In this document: in pieces, positions 1-11,180 of the stretch
Position numbering within the stretch: position 1 is the first letter of the stretch
Layout of the letters: every line of letters begins with the position of its first letter
Assembly: GCF_020921035.1 (NCBI RefSeq)
Contig: NC_063151.1
Location: 24,558,934-24,622,933 of the forward strand
Direction: 5' to 3'
Length of the DNA stretch: 64,000 nt
Source of the DNA: Rhodamnia argentea
Taxonomy: Eukaryota > Streptophyta > Magnoliopsida > Myrtales > Myrtaceae
Notes under the pieces: model-generated
What the model was told of the DNA's origin: nothing
Databases searched by the model: none
The model's input: only the letters and a program-made list of their open reading frames with translations
Translations under genes and position numbers: made by a program

Positions 1-340
1 ATTTTGAACTTTCTCTGGGAAAGCAAATTAAAGAGGCAAACCAATAGCGTCAAGCGATAGGCCAATGAGTCAGGTCGCTCTTTCTTGCTGATTCTGTTCT
101 GTAGTGACCATGACCTGAGTGAAAGTTCGAGACCATAAGAACTGAGCCAAATTAGTTTACTTTCCAGACTTCATTATCTCGCCCAGGTTGTTGATTCAAA
201 GTGTCCGTGGTGACACTCAAGTGAAGTAGCTGACATTTTGCTGAAAGGATTGCTACACTAGCTTTTCCTTCTTCTCAAATTGCCATTTACCATCTGTTGA
301 GCACTTAAACTGGTTAATGCCAAATGAGCAAGTACCTCAG
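1..340. repeat. Left copy of a dispersed segment shared with 8,780-9,125
   Basis: This stretch matches 8,780-9,125 in the same orientation over most of its length, with substitutions and small indels. Shared stretches include gggaaagcaaattaaagag, gaactgagccaaattagttt and ttctcaaattgccat. I see no convincing coding frame in either copy. In the right copy the segment begins about 1.8 kb downstream of the MKK stop codon, so this copy could be the downstream flank of another MKK gene lying left of the window. That last point is inference. Confidence 0.75.
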
Positions 341-3300
341 CTTCTGTACACTTAATAACAGTGTTAAGCAAGATAGATGCCTAGCTTGCGGAGAGTGGAA
401 ATATTCATAAGGTCCGCCTGCCTCCAGCCACCGACCTTATGTTGGCACCCGAAAGTGAAGGAGAATCCACGCGATGTCGTGAAGAAATCTGCACAATTTG
501 TACTACAACTGCCCTTGTATCATTATAACATTGGCTTGTAATCACATGAGACTTCTGCTACGCCAATGTAAGATCCTTGCTTATTAGTCAGCACTTTTGC
601 TTGTTTCCGTGACGTGCTCGACGCATTCTCAGAGAGAGAGAGATTGTGGCAAGAGAACATTTTTGGCACGGTGTAATCACCGCCATGTCTCAGATAGATT
701 CTCACACAGAAATAGAGAGTGACTCTCTCTGATGAAGGGATTTTATACTGATGCAAAAGTCAAGTGCTCGAGCAGCATTTAATTAGATGTTGAGAGAAAC
801 TTTGAAGGTGTCAAATGGCGATGCGTGAAAGTGACGCGGTCAATTTTCCAGCGAAGACGGACCTAGTTAGCAGTATAGAAAGATTGGCCTAAGGTATTGT
901 ATTCTGAGGTAAGGCCAAAACACAGGATGCGTGAAAGTGACGCGGTCAATTTTCCAGCGAAGACGGACCTAGTTGGCAGTATAGAAAGATTGGCCTAAGG
1001 TGTTGTATTCTGAGGTAAGGCCAAAACACAGGATTTCTCCGAAGCCGGTGTATTACTCATTGCAGTAACCAAGAGCATGCAAGTTTTGACCAGAAAGGTA
1101 CCAACTTTCAACCACAGCTTATCCAGTAACGATGATTAGAGAACCGAGTTCATTCAAATTCAGGCGCTGGTGCTTCACTGAGTCAACAGTGAACCACAAG
1201 GTTTGGCCAACAAGTTGGAAGAAATTGGACTGCGTGGGCTTTGGAAAAAAAGCTGAAACACGTCTTGATAACATGTGATGGGAATAACGGTTGGAGCTGC
1301 TTTGGTTGACGGGTGTCTTGTTCTCACTCTCTCGAGTCTCAGGGCAGGAAGATGCCCGGAAATATTATTAACGCAGACGCGCCACCAAAAGGGTTGAGAA
1401 GCTACCAAGAACTCGGTGGGACTCGGTAAAACCCCAAGAAGCATTCAAATTCAACGGCCGAAGACTGCGAAACACTAGAAAAAAGCGGCAGCAGCTATCC
1501 TGGGACTCGGTAGAAGTCCACTCTTATTATGCATGCGGATTAATCTTATCTTATAAGACTGACCATTGCAACACATCAAATCAAGACAGACCAACTGAAG
1601 AAAGAGAGAGACAGAGACAGAGACAGAGACAGTCGTGGAAAGTGCTGGACAGGTGTCAGACGCCTGTGCTGTGATGATGAGTCTGAACTCTCCCTCTTTT
1701 GATAGGGAAAACTGGGAGTGGAGTGGGAGGGACGCTCTCGTTACCCATCACTCGCCATCACCAGGCGAAAGAGGACCGAGTAAAACCACCCCCCAAAAAA
1801 ATAATCTTTAATGCAAGCTGCTGTGCTTCCCTTGCAGGGTGAAGAGTGAAGACTACTTGAGAAAAAAGCAAGAGAAACTCGTTGAACCGGAAATTGACTG
1901 CGTATCTGAAGCGGTCCGCAAAATCCCTCTCCCAGTTGCAATTGGAATCAGAACTAAAGCAAAGCTCCCAGACAGATCTGGTCTTCGCCATTTATAGTTT
2001 TACGGTATGGGAATCAGGACTAAAGTATAGGTCCCAAATAGATCTGGTCTATACGATAATATGAGTATTATGCACGTTTGTCTGTCTCACGGAAAAGAGA
2101 TTTTGTTGGAAAATGTCTTTAAAGGATTTTATTTTCGAGGAAAAGCATTTATTTATTATAAAGGTCAAGTCTCGTTATTTGGTACTTATGACACGCACAC
2201 CCGAGAAAAAGTCTTGAGCACAATCACAAGTCCGGACCTAGGTCCCACAATCGTAGGTTTGGCCATAGGGGACCCGGGCATGTCCGCCGCCCCGCTAGTA
2301 GGATCGCCGGGGTCATGGCCAAGGCGTCGAGGACCCAAGTAGGGCCTCGGGGGAGGCGGGCAAGGGGAGTCTCGGCTCGGCTACCCTAGAACCCAAGACT
2401 GCCTTTAGAACACATGACCATGACTCGGGCATGGGGGATCTAGGTCGACCTTGAGGGACCTAGGTGAGGTGTGGAGCCCAATCGGTAGGGTTCCAAGCCC
2501 GAGCACCGTGGGTGGCGCTATGTCCGAGGATCTAGGCTCGAGGTTCAAGGTCTCTAATCCGATCGCATGGCTAGTTGTATTTGGTGGAGCTACTTTGGTG
2601 ATAGGGATTGGTTTTGCTTATCATTGTCACCAAAATGGTTTGGCGGGAAATAAGAACAGACCATTGAAATCATGCTAATCTCTTTTTGTTCATTAGTATG
2701 ATAAGAAGAACCGGATGATTAAAATGGTTTTTCATTCCATCAACTTATTGAGACCAATATCTTTGTCACTTTCTCGGTTTCAAGTATAGAGCCATCCGAT
2801 CAAAAAAAAAAAAAGAAGAAGTATAGAGCCGGACAAGGAAATTTGGAAAATGTATTCTCAAAACTTAAAAAAGCATCATGTTTATAAAATGGCATAGTCA
2901 GTCGATGGTGATACATTGTTAGGGTTATCGAAAAGGACTGGTGGTCGGTATATAAATATGAAGAAAAATTTTATTTTTTGAGCTAACTTTTAAGATGAAA
3001 GATGCTCTAAATTATCTAATACTAGTATCAGAGTCCACAAACAATATATGTTACATATCGTTATCTTCATATAGTATCACATACCAATCACGATCCATCC
3101 ATTTTCACCTTTTGGGAACTACTATTCGCACAAATGCGTGGAAAGCAAAAGGTACACCAAATTTTTTTCCCCTTTTTAGGCTGAGTCTGAGAAACTTGCA
3201 GATCCAAAAAAGAGAAGCAATCCTATTTCCCAAAAAAATGATGATAATAAAAGAAACTAATTTCTCTCAATGCTACCGGAAAATAAAATAACAAAAATGG

Positions 3301-3406
3301 ACCTAAAACAAGGGTCGCAAAATACGAGGATTTAATTGCAAAATTTCGAAATTTTGGGCTAATTCCCCAAGCGAAAAATTTCAAATGAATGTTCGAAGTG
3401 TCCTTA
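341..3406. other. Intergenic, repeat-derived, no gene recognised
   Basis: Short frames here have no recognisable domain. Contents are a 106-bp tandem duplication (821-1,032), a GA-rich run near 1,600-1,635, a diverged direct repeat of about 45 bp with a 66-bp period (about 1,944-2,055), and a GC-rich patch at about 2,210-2,560 with repeated ggacctagg/gatctagg-like words that looks transposon-derived. The rest is AT-rich and featureless to the eye. Confidence 0.6.
821..1032. repeat. 106-bp perfect-length tandem duplication
   Basis: Two adjacent 106-bp units lie at 821-926 and 927-1,032. They differ at only two positions by eye (gttag/gttgg and gtatt/gtgtt). Each unit begins atgcgtgaaagtgacgcgg and ends with the ccaaaacacagg word. 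No coding frame runs through both units. The near identity suggests a recent duplication. Confidence 0.95.
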
Positions 3407-3415
3407 TTTTTTTAA

Positions 3416-3842
3416 GGGAAAATGACACAAATAGTTCCCGAACTTTGGCCTAATGTGTAATGTGATCTTTGAACTTTTAATTTAACCAATATGGTCTCTG
3501 AACTTTAAACCAATGTGCAATACGATCCATGAACTTTCAGTTTGTTCAATATGATCCTCGAACTTTTGGAACATATTCAACTTAGTCCCTGAACTATAAG
3601 ATAATGTTTAAAGTCATCCCCGAACTTGAATTAATGGAAAGACTACATTGAACATCTTCATATAAGTCAGAGACTAAGTTGAACATGTTCAAAAAGTTCA
3701 TGGACCGTATTAGTCAAATTAAAAGTTCAAGACCACATTGTACGTTGGGCTAAAGTTGAGAGACCATATTGATCAAATTAAAAATTTAGAGACTATATTG
3801 TATATTGGATCAAAGTTTAGGGACCATTTTTGTCATTATCCC
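3416..3842. mobile_element. MULE-like MITE, 427 bp, perfect 9-bp target duplication
   Basis: The left end gggaaaatgacacaaatag and the reverse complement of the right end, gggataatgacaaaaatgg, form long imperfect terminal inverted repeats, and similarity continues inward through caaactttg-type words. Both sides are flanked by the same 9 bases, TTTTTTTAA (3,407-3,415 and 3,843-3,851). A 9-bp duplication with long inverted repeats is characteristic of Mutator-like elements. The interior holds repeated (g)aactttgg/caatatggtc modules and no coding sequence, so it is non-autonomous. Confidence 0.85.
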
Positions 3843-4089
3843 TTTTTTTAAACAAGGACATGAAATGAATTTTATTTTAAATAAGAGCACGAAGTGCCTT
3901 CATTATTTTAAAGAAGTGTTTGATCAATGGCATTTTTATTATTTACTTATTTCATTTTTTTCTTTTAGCTAGGGTTGGGTGAGGGTTGCCTTCGGCTTGC
4001 CTAGGGGAGGAATGGAAAAAAAAAAGGGAAAAAAAAAGGAAAAGAGAGAGTGAATGGCGAAAATACCCTTAGTTAGGTTTTTTTTAATT

Positions 4090-4493
4090 GGTTAATACCA
4101 TAGAAAATCTCAAACTTGTACACCTGTGATAAATGTATCTCAAATTATTTTTTTGACCACAAAAAATCTCAAATTTGTACCATTGTGACAAATTTACCCC
4201 AAACTAATACATCCGTGATAAATTTACCCTCCGTTAGTTTTCGTTAGATCTAATAGTTAAAGTGCTAAGTTGTATGACATGTGGCAATTAACGAATGAAT
4301 CGGCTTTTTAACCTTTGCTTGTCACATGTGCATCGGTTTGGAAACTTTCGTGGTATTAATCCAATTTAATTGAATTTAAATTTATCACAAATGTACCGAT
4401 TTAGGATTTTTAGTGGTAAAAAAATAATTTGGGGTAAATTTATTACAAATATATAAGTTTGAGATTTTTCATGATATAAACCCTTTTTTAATT
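4090..4493. mobile_element. MULE-like MITE, 404 bp, perfect 10-bp target duplication
   Basis: The ends are ggttaataccatagaaaatc and, on the reverse complement of the right side, gggtttatatcatgaaaaatc. The inverted similarity extends at least 80 bases, including ctcaaactt and caaattattttttt. Direct repeats TTTTTTAATT at 4,080-4,089 and 4,494-4,503 flank the element exactly. No coding sequence is present. It belongs to a different sequence family from the MITE at 3,416-3,842 but shares its T-run/AA target type. Confidence 0.85.
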
Positions 4494-4503
4494 AAAATAA
4501 TAA

Positions 4504-5235
4504 GTGTATTCCATATCCTTGTTTAAAAAAATAAAATAAAGGCGTTCATATTCTTATTCGAAATTTTGCCTTGCCATTCAAAATTGGAAAAATTTCAAAA
4601 AAGGTCCGAAATCTTCTCATCTTTTTACATAAGAGCCTCAAGTGAACCTTATTTCAAATAATGGCCTAAATTGAACAATGTTTTAAATAAGGTATGAAAT
4701 TTCAAAAAAAGGCTTGAAATGACTATGAATTTTCAAAAAATTGATCCGATCTCAAGGGCATTTCGACCTTTTTTATATTTGAAATTTTTTTCTTTTTTTA
4801 TTAATTTTTTCTATTTCTTTTAAATTTAACAAAAAAAATTAAAACAAAAAAAGTTGTCCCCCTTTGGTTCGCCCCCGGGGAAAGGGGGTGGGAGAGGGTC
4901 GAGCCATCTCTGATTTGGGCGGGGCCATTTTTGAAACTCTATGGTCATTTTAAATCCTTATTTGAAACATGTTATGTCACTTTGAATCCTTATTTGAAAT
5001 AATATTTATTTGGGGCTTTATAAGAGGCTTTCGAGCCATTTTTTGGAATTTTCCCTTAAAAATTTAAAATCACGAAACCGAACCCTAAGCAAGTGTCTTC
5101 TAACGTCCAGGCGACGCGCCGCCCGTCCATCTTCAAGTGAGAGCGCTTGGGAGCCACGCGCGACCGCAAGGGAGACAGGAACCATTATTATTCGCCATTT
5201 CCCATTAGCCATTAGGAGCTGGGGCGGGCCCCAGC
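4504..5235. other. AT-rich intergenic DNA leading into the MKK promoter
   Basis: No gene is visible. From about 4,560 to 5,050 there are degenerate modules of the ttgaaataagg/tttcaaaaaagg type, typical of decayed non-autonomous elements. GC content rises sharply after about 5,080, where the MKK upstream region begins. Confidence 0.5.
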
Positions 5236-5241
5236 CACGTG
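5236..5241. promoter_or_regulatory. G-box core CACGTG upstream of MKK
   Basis: A palindromic CACGTG, a known bHLH/bZIP binding core in plants, lies about 640 bp upstream of the MKK start codon in a GC-rich stretch. Function at this locus is inference. Confidence 0.35.
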
Positions 5242-5650
5242 AGCCCGTCATTGCTCCACGCGCTGGCGCCGCCGACGAACCGCGCGTGATCCCCTTCTCT
5301 CTCCGTTTTCAATCTTCTCGAGAAAAATGAAAAAAATCTGTGATTCCCCGGTCTGATGATTGATGGGCTACCTCTATCGCAAACTGAATCTAACCATTCT
5401 ATTATTTTACCTTTTCAGTTTTAACATATGAATTATAAATAAGTAATTGATTAAAAAAAAAAAAAAGACACATTTCATCTCATATATATCTCTCTCTCTC
5501 GCTCTTTCTCTCTCTAAACGAGAGAGAGCCCCAAAAGAAAAGCCTCTTTTTTTTTTTGTGTGTGTGCAAGAATCGGAGATATTAAGATTTCCATCTCTGT
5601 TCATCTTCATCTTCATCTTCATCATATTCTCTGTTCTTCTTGATCCATCC

Positions 5651-5755
5651 ATGGATGATTCCAGGCAGAACCCCAGGCACCCAATACTCGTAACCTCCTC
5701 CACAGACCCGACAAGAGAAGAAGAAGAAGAAGATGAAGGGCCTGCGGCTTCTTAA
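5651..5755 (+). other. Upstream ORF 1 in the probable MKK leader (34 codons)
   Basis: An ATG at 5,651 opens a 34-residue frame beginning MDDSRQNPRHPILV with an acidic EEEEEDEG stretch, ending with TAA at 5,753-5,755. It lies 126 bases upstream of the MKK ATG, downstream of a CT-rich run (5,487-5,517) that looks like leader sequence. Whether it is transcribed depends on the start site, which the sequence does not fix. Confidence 0.4.
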
Positions 5756-5766
5756 GGCTTATTATT

Positions 5767-5874
5767 ATGCTTATTTCCGACAAGGGACGAAGAAGAATCG
5801 CTCACCGTTTCCAGGGAGAGATAAGAGAGATAAGAGAGAGAGAGAGAGAGAGAAAAGAGAGAGATTTGGAGTGA
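5767..5874 (+). other. Upstream ORF 2 in the probable MKK leader (35 codons)
   Basis: An ATG at 5,767 opens a 35-residue frame, MLISDKGRRRIAHRF followed by an Arg/Glu-rich tail encoded by a (GA)n microsatellite (about 5,827-5,862). It stops at TGA 5,872-5,874, seven bases before the MKK ATG and in a different frame. Its length will change as the GA repeat expands or contracts. Confidence 0.4.
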
Positions 5875-5881
5875 GTGAGTC

Positions 5882-6997
5882 ATGAGGCCGATTCAACCAC
5901 CACCGCCCGCCGCCACCCCCAATTCGTCCCCCTCCTCTTCTTCCAGGGGCAACCGTCCTCGGCGGCGTCCCGACCTCACCTTGCCGCTCCCTCAGCGCGA
6001 CCCGGCCCTCGCCGTTCCCCTCCCCCTCCCGCCCTCCATGAGCAACCACCACAACGGGAGCAACACCACCGGCAACCACCTCAACAACGTCTTCCCTCCC
6101 GCCCCCGCGGCGACGGCGGGGGCGCAGCAGCAGCAGCAGCACCAGATGCACTTCTCCGAGCTGGAGCGGGTGAATCGGATCGGGAGCGGGAGCGGCGGGA
6201 CTGTGTACAAGGTAGTCCACCGTCTGACGGGGCGGCTCTACGCGCTCAAGGTCATCTACGGCAACCACGAGGAGGCGGTGCGCCGCCAGATCTGCCGGGA
6301 GATCGAGATCCTCCGGGACGTGGACAACCCCAACGTGGTCAAGTGCCACGACATGTACGACCACGGCGGCGAGATCCAGGTGCTCCTGGAGTTCATGGAC
6401 CGCGGGTCGCTGGAGGGCATCCACGTCGGCAACGAGAGCCACCTCAGCCACCTCACCCACCAGATCCTGAGCGGCCTCGCCTACCTCCACCGCCGCAAAA
6501 TCGTCCACCGCGACATCAAGCCCTCGAACCTCCTCGTGAACTCGCGCAAGCAGGTCAAGATCGCCGACTTTGGCGTCAGCCGCATCCTCTCCCAGACCAT
6601 GGACCCCTGCAACTCCTCCGTCGGGACCATCGCCTACATGAGCCCCGAGCGAATCAACACCGACCTCAACCACGGCAAGTACAACGGCTACGCCGGCGAC
6701 ATCTGGAGCTTCGGCGTCAGTATCCTCGAGTTCTACCTTGGGCGCTTCCCCTTCGCCGTCGGCCGCCAGGGCGACTGGGCCAGCCTCATGTGCGCCATCT
6801 GCATGGCCGAACCCCCCGAGGCCCCCGCCTCTGCTTCCCATGACTTCCGGGACTTCATCGGGTGCTGCCTGCAGCGCGACCCCGCTCGGCGTTGGACCGC
6901 CTACCAGCTGCTGAGGCACCCTTTCATTTTGACCCACAATCAGGGCCTGCAGCACCAAGTTCTTCCTCCTCCTCCACCCCTATTCTCATCATCTTAG
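5882..6997 (+). CDS. MAP kinase kinase, MKK4/MKK5 type (group C), intronless
   Basis: 371-aa dual-specificity kinase that phosphorylates MPKs of the MPK3/MPK6 type in plant immune and developmental cascades. Visible features: a basic-hydrophobic MAPK docking site [11 protein letters not shown] (27-37); a Gln run (82-86); glycine loop GSGSGGTV (101-108); catalytic Lys123; HRDIKPSN (209-216); DFG (229-231); and an activation loop with the plant T/S-x5-T/S signature as T239 and S245 in [12 protein letters not shown]; then SPE (254-256). Length and single-exon structure fit MKK4/MKK5. The N-terminus is Pro/Ser-rich and the tail ends in a Pro run and SSS. The start is the first in-frame ATG after the GA-rich leader and gives the complete docking site. 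The coding part is very GC-rich compared with its flanks. Two upstream ORFs precede it. I cannot separate MKK4 from MKK5, so no symbol is given. Confidence 0.95.
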   Translation: MRPIQPPPPAATPNSSPSSSSRGNRPRRRPDLTLPLPQRDPALAVPLPLPPSMSNHHNGSNTTGNHLNNVFPPAPAATAGAQQQQQHQMHFSELERVNRIGSGSGGTVYKVVHRLTGRLYALKVIYGNHEEAVRRQICREIEILRDVDNPNVVKCHDMYDHGGEIQVLLEFMDRGSLEGIHVGNESHLSHLTHQILSGLAYLHRRKIVHRDIKPSNLLVNSRKQVKIADFGVSRILSQTMDPCNSSVGTIAYMSPERINTDLNHGKYNGYAGDIWSFGVSILEFYLGRFPFAVGRQGDWASLMCAICMAEPPEAPASASHDFRDFIGCCLQRDPARRWTAYQLLRHPFILTHNQGLQHQVLPPPPPLFSSS

Positions 6998-8770
6998 CTG
7001 CTGCTGGTTCTTTTCCTTCTTTTTTCTTCGTTTTCTTTTCTATTGCCTCAGTTGCCAATTATTGGTTCTTGAGTCTTTTTTCATTTGTAGTTTTTGATTT
7101 TTGATATGATCATTGGGGTTTGGTGTTTCTAAGTGGGGAGGGCTTTAGAAGAGCTTCAGAAACTTACAACAGTATCAATGTGTCTCCTTCATCTTGACGT
7201 CCTCCTTTCATAATGGAATGCAATGCAGCAATCCTTTACCAGTGAAAGGAACATCTGTTTGCTATGTTTGGTCTTTTTCCTGTCGCTGCCAAGTGCCAAG
7301 CCTCAAATTGTGGTTAGTGCCAAGGGCAAAAAATAGCAAAAGAGATAGCTTTTTTCCATGCAACGCTATGTAACTAGATGTTAATCAAGTTACAAGGCAT
7401 GGGGTTTCTTTCTTCTAGGTGGGGGTCACTGGTTTTTTTGGCTATACTTGGTTAAATTCTGTGGTGGGATATGTTTCTGCAAGAATTGGACTTTGAATAA
7501 CCACGGCTATTTCAGCTTATGGGACATTTTCAGGAGCAGGAAAAAGATAAGATTTGGCTTTAGACACTATTAATGCACGTTTTCTTGGCTCTTGCTTTCC
7601 TGTGAGGGGCTGTGTGCCCCCTATCATCATCACGGACACATCACATAAGGGCTTAAATGGGAAAAATAAGGGGGAAGCATCCGAGATTCTCCTCAATCCA
7701 GAAATTGGTTCTATTCTGTGCCTGGGTGGTTGCTGCAGTGAGTGTCTTGTCCTCTCCATCCTTTGCTTTTTCCTTATTCTTTTGCTTTGATGTTGTTCTC
7801 CCGTGGCATATGGAGGCCAAGGCCAAAGTCTTGATAGAATGTTGGAGTGGCGAGTCTCAGCCTCTGCATCTGAACAAGAGATATCTTGCTTGCTTTTGCA
7901 GCTCGATTCGAATGCCTTGTGGAAGACACGGCGTAGGAACAATGACAGTGAGCTAAGTAACTTGAACTCAGGTGGAATTTCGGGGACACCATCAGAGGTT
8001 TGAGGGATGTTGTTTAGTTGAGTCATAGGAAAGGATGGATGATGCCATTGGATTAACTGAACAGCAAATTCAATAGCTAGACAATGCTTCCTTTTGACTG
8101 TCTTTCTTTAGTTTATTCCCCTGGCCTGTTGTAAATATGTTCAGAAATAGCATTTTCCAGCCTCCTAAAGATTGCTCAAGTCAATACTCATGGAGATTAT
8201 TTTCTTTCGCAGCTAATAATTTAGCCTTAACAAGGCGACTCGATTCGACTATTTGCTTTAGGCACGTTAACGTGATCATCTGATTCTGATCTTTAGCAGA
8301 ACATCTGGGTTTCATTATTTGTTGCCGTTTAAAGATGAAATGAATTGCTGGTGACAATTCAACATCCAATGCTATGCTATGAAATGCCGTTTCAAGTGAA
8401 ATAGCGGAGTTTCTGGCTCTTCTTGTGTACAAACATGGAAACTGCTCCTGTATGAACAACTCCATGTCCATCTGTTCTACTCAAATTTGATATTTCTGAA
8501 ACTCAGTTTGTGGAAACGAGATCAATGGGTGGATCATTAATACCAGGATATGATTATTAAGCCGAGGAACATGTGAGATCCTTGTCGCATGAGGTCCCTG
8601 AGCTATGCCAGTTCATGTTTCATGACAATTGTTGTGATAAGCAACAAGGCTAGAAATTGTCCCCGTCGCCTTCTCCATGACCGCTGCTTATTTAACTGAA
8701 ATGCAGAAGGACGGGGACAAACTCACCAACTAGCTTGAAATTTCTCTTAAAATGCCCTTTTTTAAAATCC
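6998..8770. other. MKK 3' flank and intergenic DNA
   Basis: No second gene is supported. A 169-codon minus-strand frame (7,517-8,026) is open but shows no known domain and has low-complexity composition; I read it as chance or 3' flanking sequence. The first several hundred bases probably hold the MKK 3' UTR. Confidence 0.5.
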
Positions 8771-8779
8771 CCTTATTTC

Positions 8780-9125
8780 AAACCCTCCTGGGAAAGCAAA
8801 TTAAAGAGGGGAAACCACCAGTAGCGTCCCGCGTTAGGTCAATGAATCCGTCTCTCTTTCATGCGGATTCTGTTCTGTTCCAAAGTGACCGTGACCTGAA
8901 ACAATGTTTGAGAATAGAAGAACTGAGCCAAATTAGTTTGCTTTCGAGAGGCTTCATTATCAGGGCCAAATTGTTCATTTGCCGTGTCTATGGCGACACT
9001 CAAGTGAATGACGTAGCTGACATTTTTGCTACAGGGATTGCTGCACTAGCTTTTCCTTCCTTCTCAAATTGCCATCTACCATCTCTTGAGCGCTTAAAAA
9101 TGGATGAAGCCAAATGATCAAGTGC
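8780..9125. repeat. Right copy of the segment seen at 1-340
   Basis: Same-orientation match to 1-340 with diverged blocks, including gggaaagcaaattaaagag, gattctgttctgt, gaactgagccaaattagttt, gacactcaagtgaa, gctgcactagcttttcctt and ttctcaaattgccat. It has no clear coding content. It begins about 1.8 kb past the MKK stop codon. Confidence 0.75.
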
Positions 9126-10690
9126 GCTATGAGCTGCTTGCTTCGATTCTGACTAGTTTGCTGTAATGTATGAGATGCTTGTGTGAAGTCCTCATCTTCC
9201 AAGCGTCTTCGTCATGATTTTCTTGCAACAGCTTCTATGATATAACTGGTACTCGGTTTCGCATTGGGATCTGTATTTTGGCGAAATGGGCTACTACGGT
9301 ATTCAAGCATCGATCTTCAACCACCAGGAAGCGAGATGTGCACTGGACTTCTTCCCCTAAGCCCACGGCATAGTAATACTGCTTTCGTCAGTGCATCATG
9401 CACAGAATGTGTTTTCTTATTGCTTATCACACAAAGAAGAAGGGGGAAAAAAGGTTTCTTAAGGTCATGCTGAGAGATTTTTCTCGTTATTACATACATA
9501 CCGTCAGTCTCATTTTCTTCCAGCCATGCAAATGACTGAGGACCCAATTGCAGCACTTCTGTGGGAATGGGATCATTCTTGTTATATGTGGAAATGCAGA
9601 AATTTGAAGTGGCAAAACATTAGGTTTGTGACTTTTACATGTGGAAACACAACCACCCCAGTGGTCATTTTGGCTCTGAACAGACAAACATCAGAGCCAA
9701 ATTTTCCCTTGTCATCAATGAGACACGTCTCCTCTCCAGGAGTCCATTGCTTGCTCTTAACTAGCAGAAAATCAGATGCTTTGAAAGTTGAAAAAAATAA
9801 AGGGGACGCAAGAGAACCGTCGCTCCTTTTGATCCTTGGACTGATGAGGAAGTACGCAATCCTGCGGCGTTTCATGACCAATTCATGACCAGAATTGGTG
9901 GCTTGGGGTTGCAATCAGGAAAGAAAGGCACAAAAGAAGAAATTTGCAAGTAAATCTGAAATGAGGAAGACAAGCACTAGCAGTGGTTCTTATCTTGTTG
10001 TTCTGCTGGTGGTGGATTGAAGGATGGAAGTGGATCTTGACAGGGAAAGGTGCTGCTCGTGAGAAAGGGAAATTTCCTTCTTTTTCCGGGGTTCTGATTA
10101 GTTTAGACCGGCTCAGCAAAGTAGAAATACAGTCAGGTTTTGGATGGTTGGCCCCACCTGCTGTGCTTCAGGTGTGCCAATATTGTTTTCGTTAGCGAAT
10201 TGATTAATCCGGGTCTTTGGATTACTTGTTAAGCAACTGTGTAAAGAAAGCTTATAACCAGCGGTCTAACATTCTTTTTTTTCCTATGATGTTTGGAAAT
10301 AGTAATATTCGAAGCACTCATTTAATAGGTCTACATCGACTGTCGTAATTTTCGAATGACTTAAAATTGAGGGCATCAACTACGCGTGGTCACTAGATAG
10401 TGTCCTTAAATTCATTTAGTTGCGTATTAATAAGATGCCAATAATGATTACGTGCGAAATTTTGAACAGCGAGTCCACTTGATAAATAATCTAAAAATCA
10501 TCTATCCGAGTCCGAGAAAAAGAATCTGTGATTCTAACTTCAACATTTCAAGCTATGAGACTTAGATTTAAAACTGTTACCAATAGAAAAAAAAATATTC
10601 GCACAAATATTGTTAGCACTTACGTTGAAAACTACTGTCATTTCGAGTTTTGTAATGAAATGAAAATGTTACTGAGCAAGTCCCGCGTGT
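9126..10690. other. Intergenic, no gene recognised
   Basis: Two short overlapping open frames near 9,526-9,914 lie on opposite strands and show no family signature. Nothing else stands out. Confidence 0.5.
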
Positions 10691-11180
10691 CAATATTTCG
10701 GGAAAATTGTCCAGAAATTTATAAACCTATTACACTTTGACTAATTTAGTCCTAAATCTTTTTATAATTTGTCAATTTAATCTTTCGGGCTAATTTTAAT
10801 TGGGAATTACTAACATGGTTGCCGACTGTCTTATATGACATGATCGACACTAACTTGAAATTTTTTTGCATATTTTTAATTGTTAAGGGCCTACAGGGCC
10901 CGAGGCACTACTACCCTAGCCAAATATCGGGTGAGGGTCGCGACCCTCGCCCGGATCTCGCAGAGGGCCGCCGGCTCTCATCAAACATTGGGTAACGATT
11001 GCGAGCCTCGCTAACCGCCGGCGAGGGTGTTGCGGCCCTCTATGATGACCCAAGAACTATTCCTCGTTATTCTACCTTTGTTTAATTTATTTATTATTTT
11101 CTGCCAACTTTTATTATTTATTTGTGAAAAATGTTAGTAGCCAACCTAATTTGACAGACATAGCAACTTCCAAGATATTT
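10691..11180. mobile_element. Probable decayed long-TIR MITE with GC-rich core
   Basis: The segment starts with a gggaaaattgtccagaaat-type word and repeated taatttagtcctaaa/caatttaatc modules that I recognise as a common plant non-autonomous element style. Its core (about 10,910-11,045) is GC-rich with cgagggtcgcgaccctcgcc-like palindromes. A similar GC-rich core lies at 25,060-25,205 and a short piece at about 3,970-4,005. Ends are too decayed to fix and no target duplication was found. Confidence 0.45.

Noticed and set aside
5875-6843. 322-codon plus-strand frame overlapping MKK in another frame
   Set aside because: Arg/Pro/His-rich out-of-frame reading of the same GC-rich sequence, with no motif.
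5771-6958. 395-codon open frame on the minus strand opposite the MKK gene
   Set aside because: It is the antisense shadow of the GC-rich MKK coding sequence. The plus-strand frame has all kinase motifs in order, and the antisense frame is Val/Ala/Asp-rich with no domain.
7517-8026. 169-codon minus-strand frame downstream of MKK
   Set aside because: No recognised domain, no splice partners and unremarkable composition; probably chance in 3' flanking DNA.
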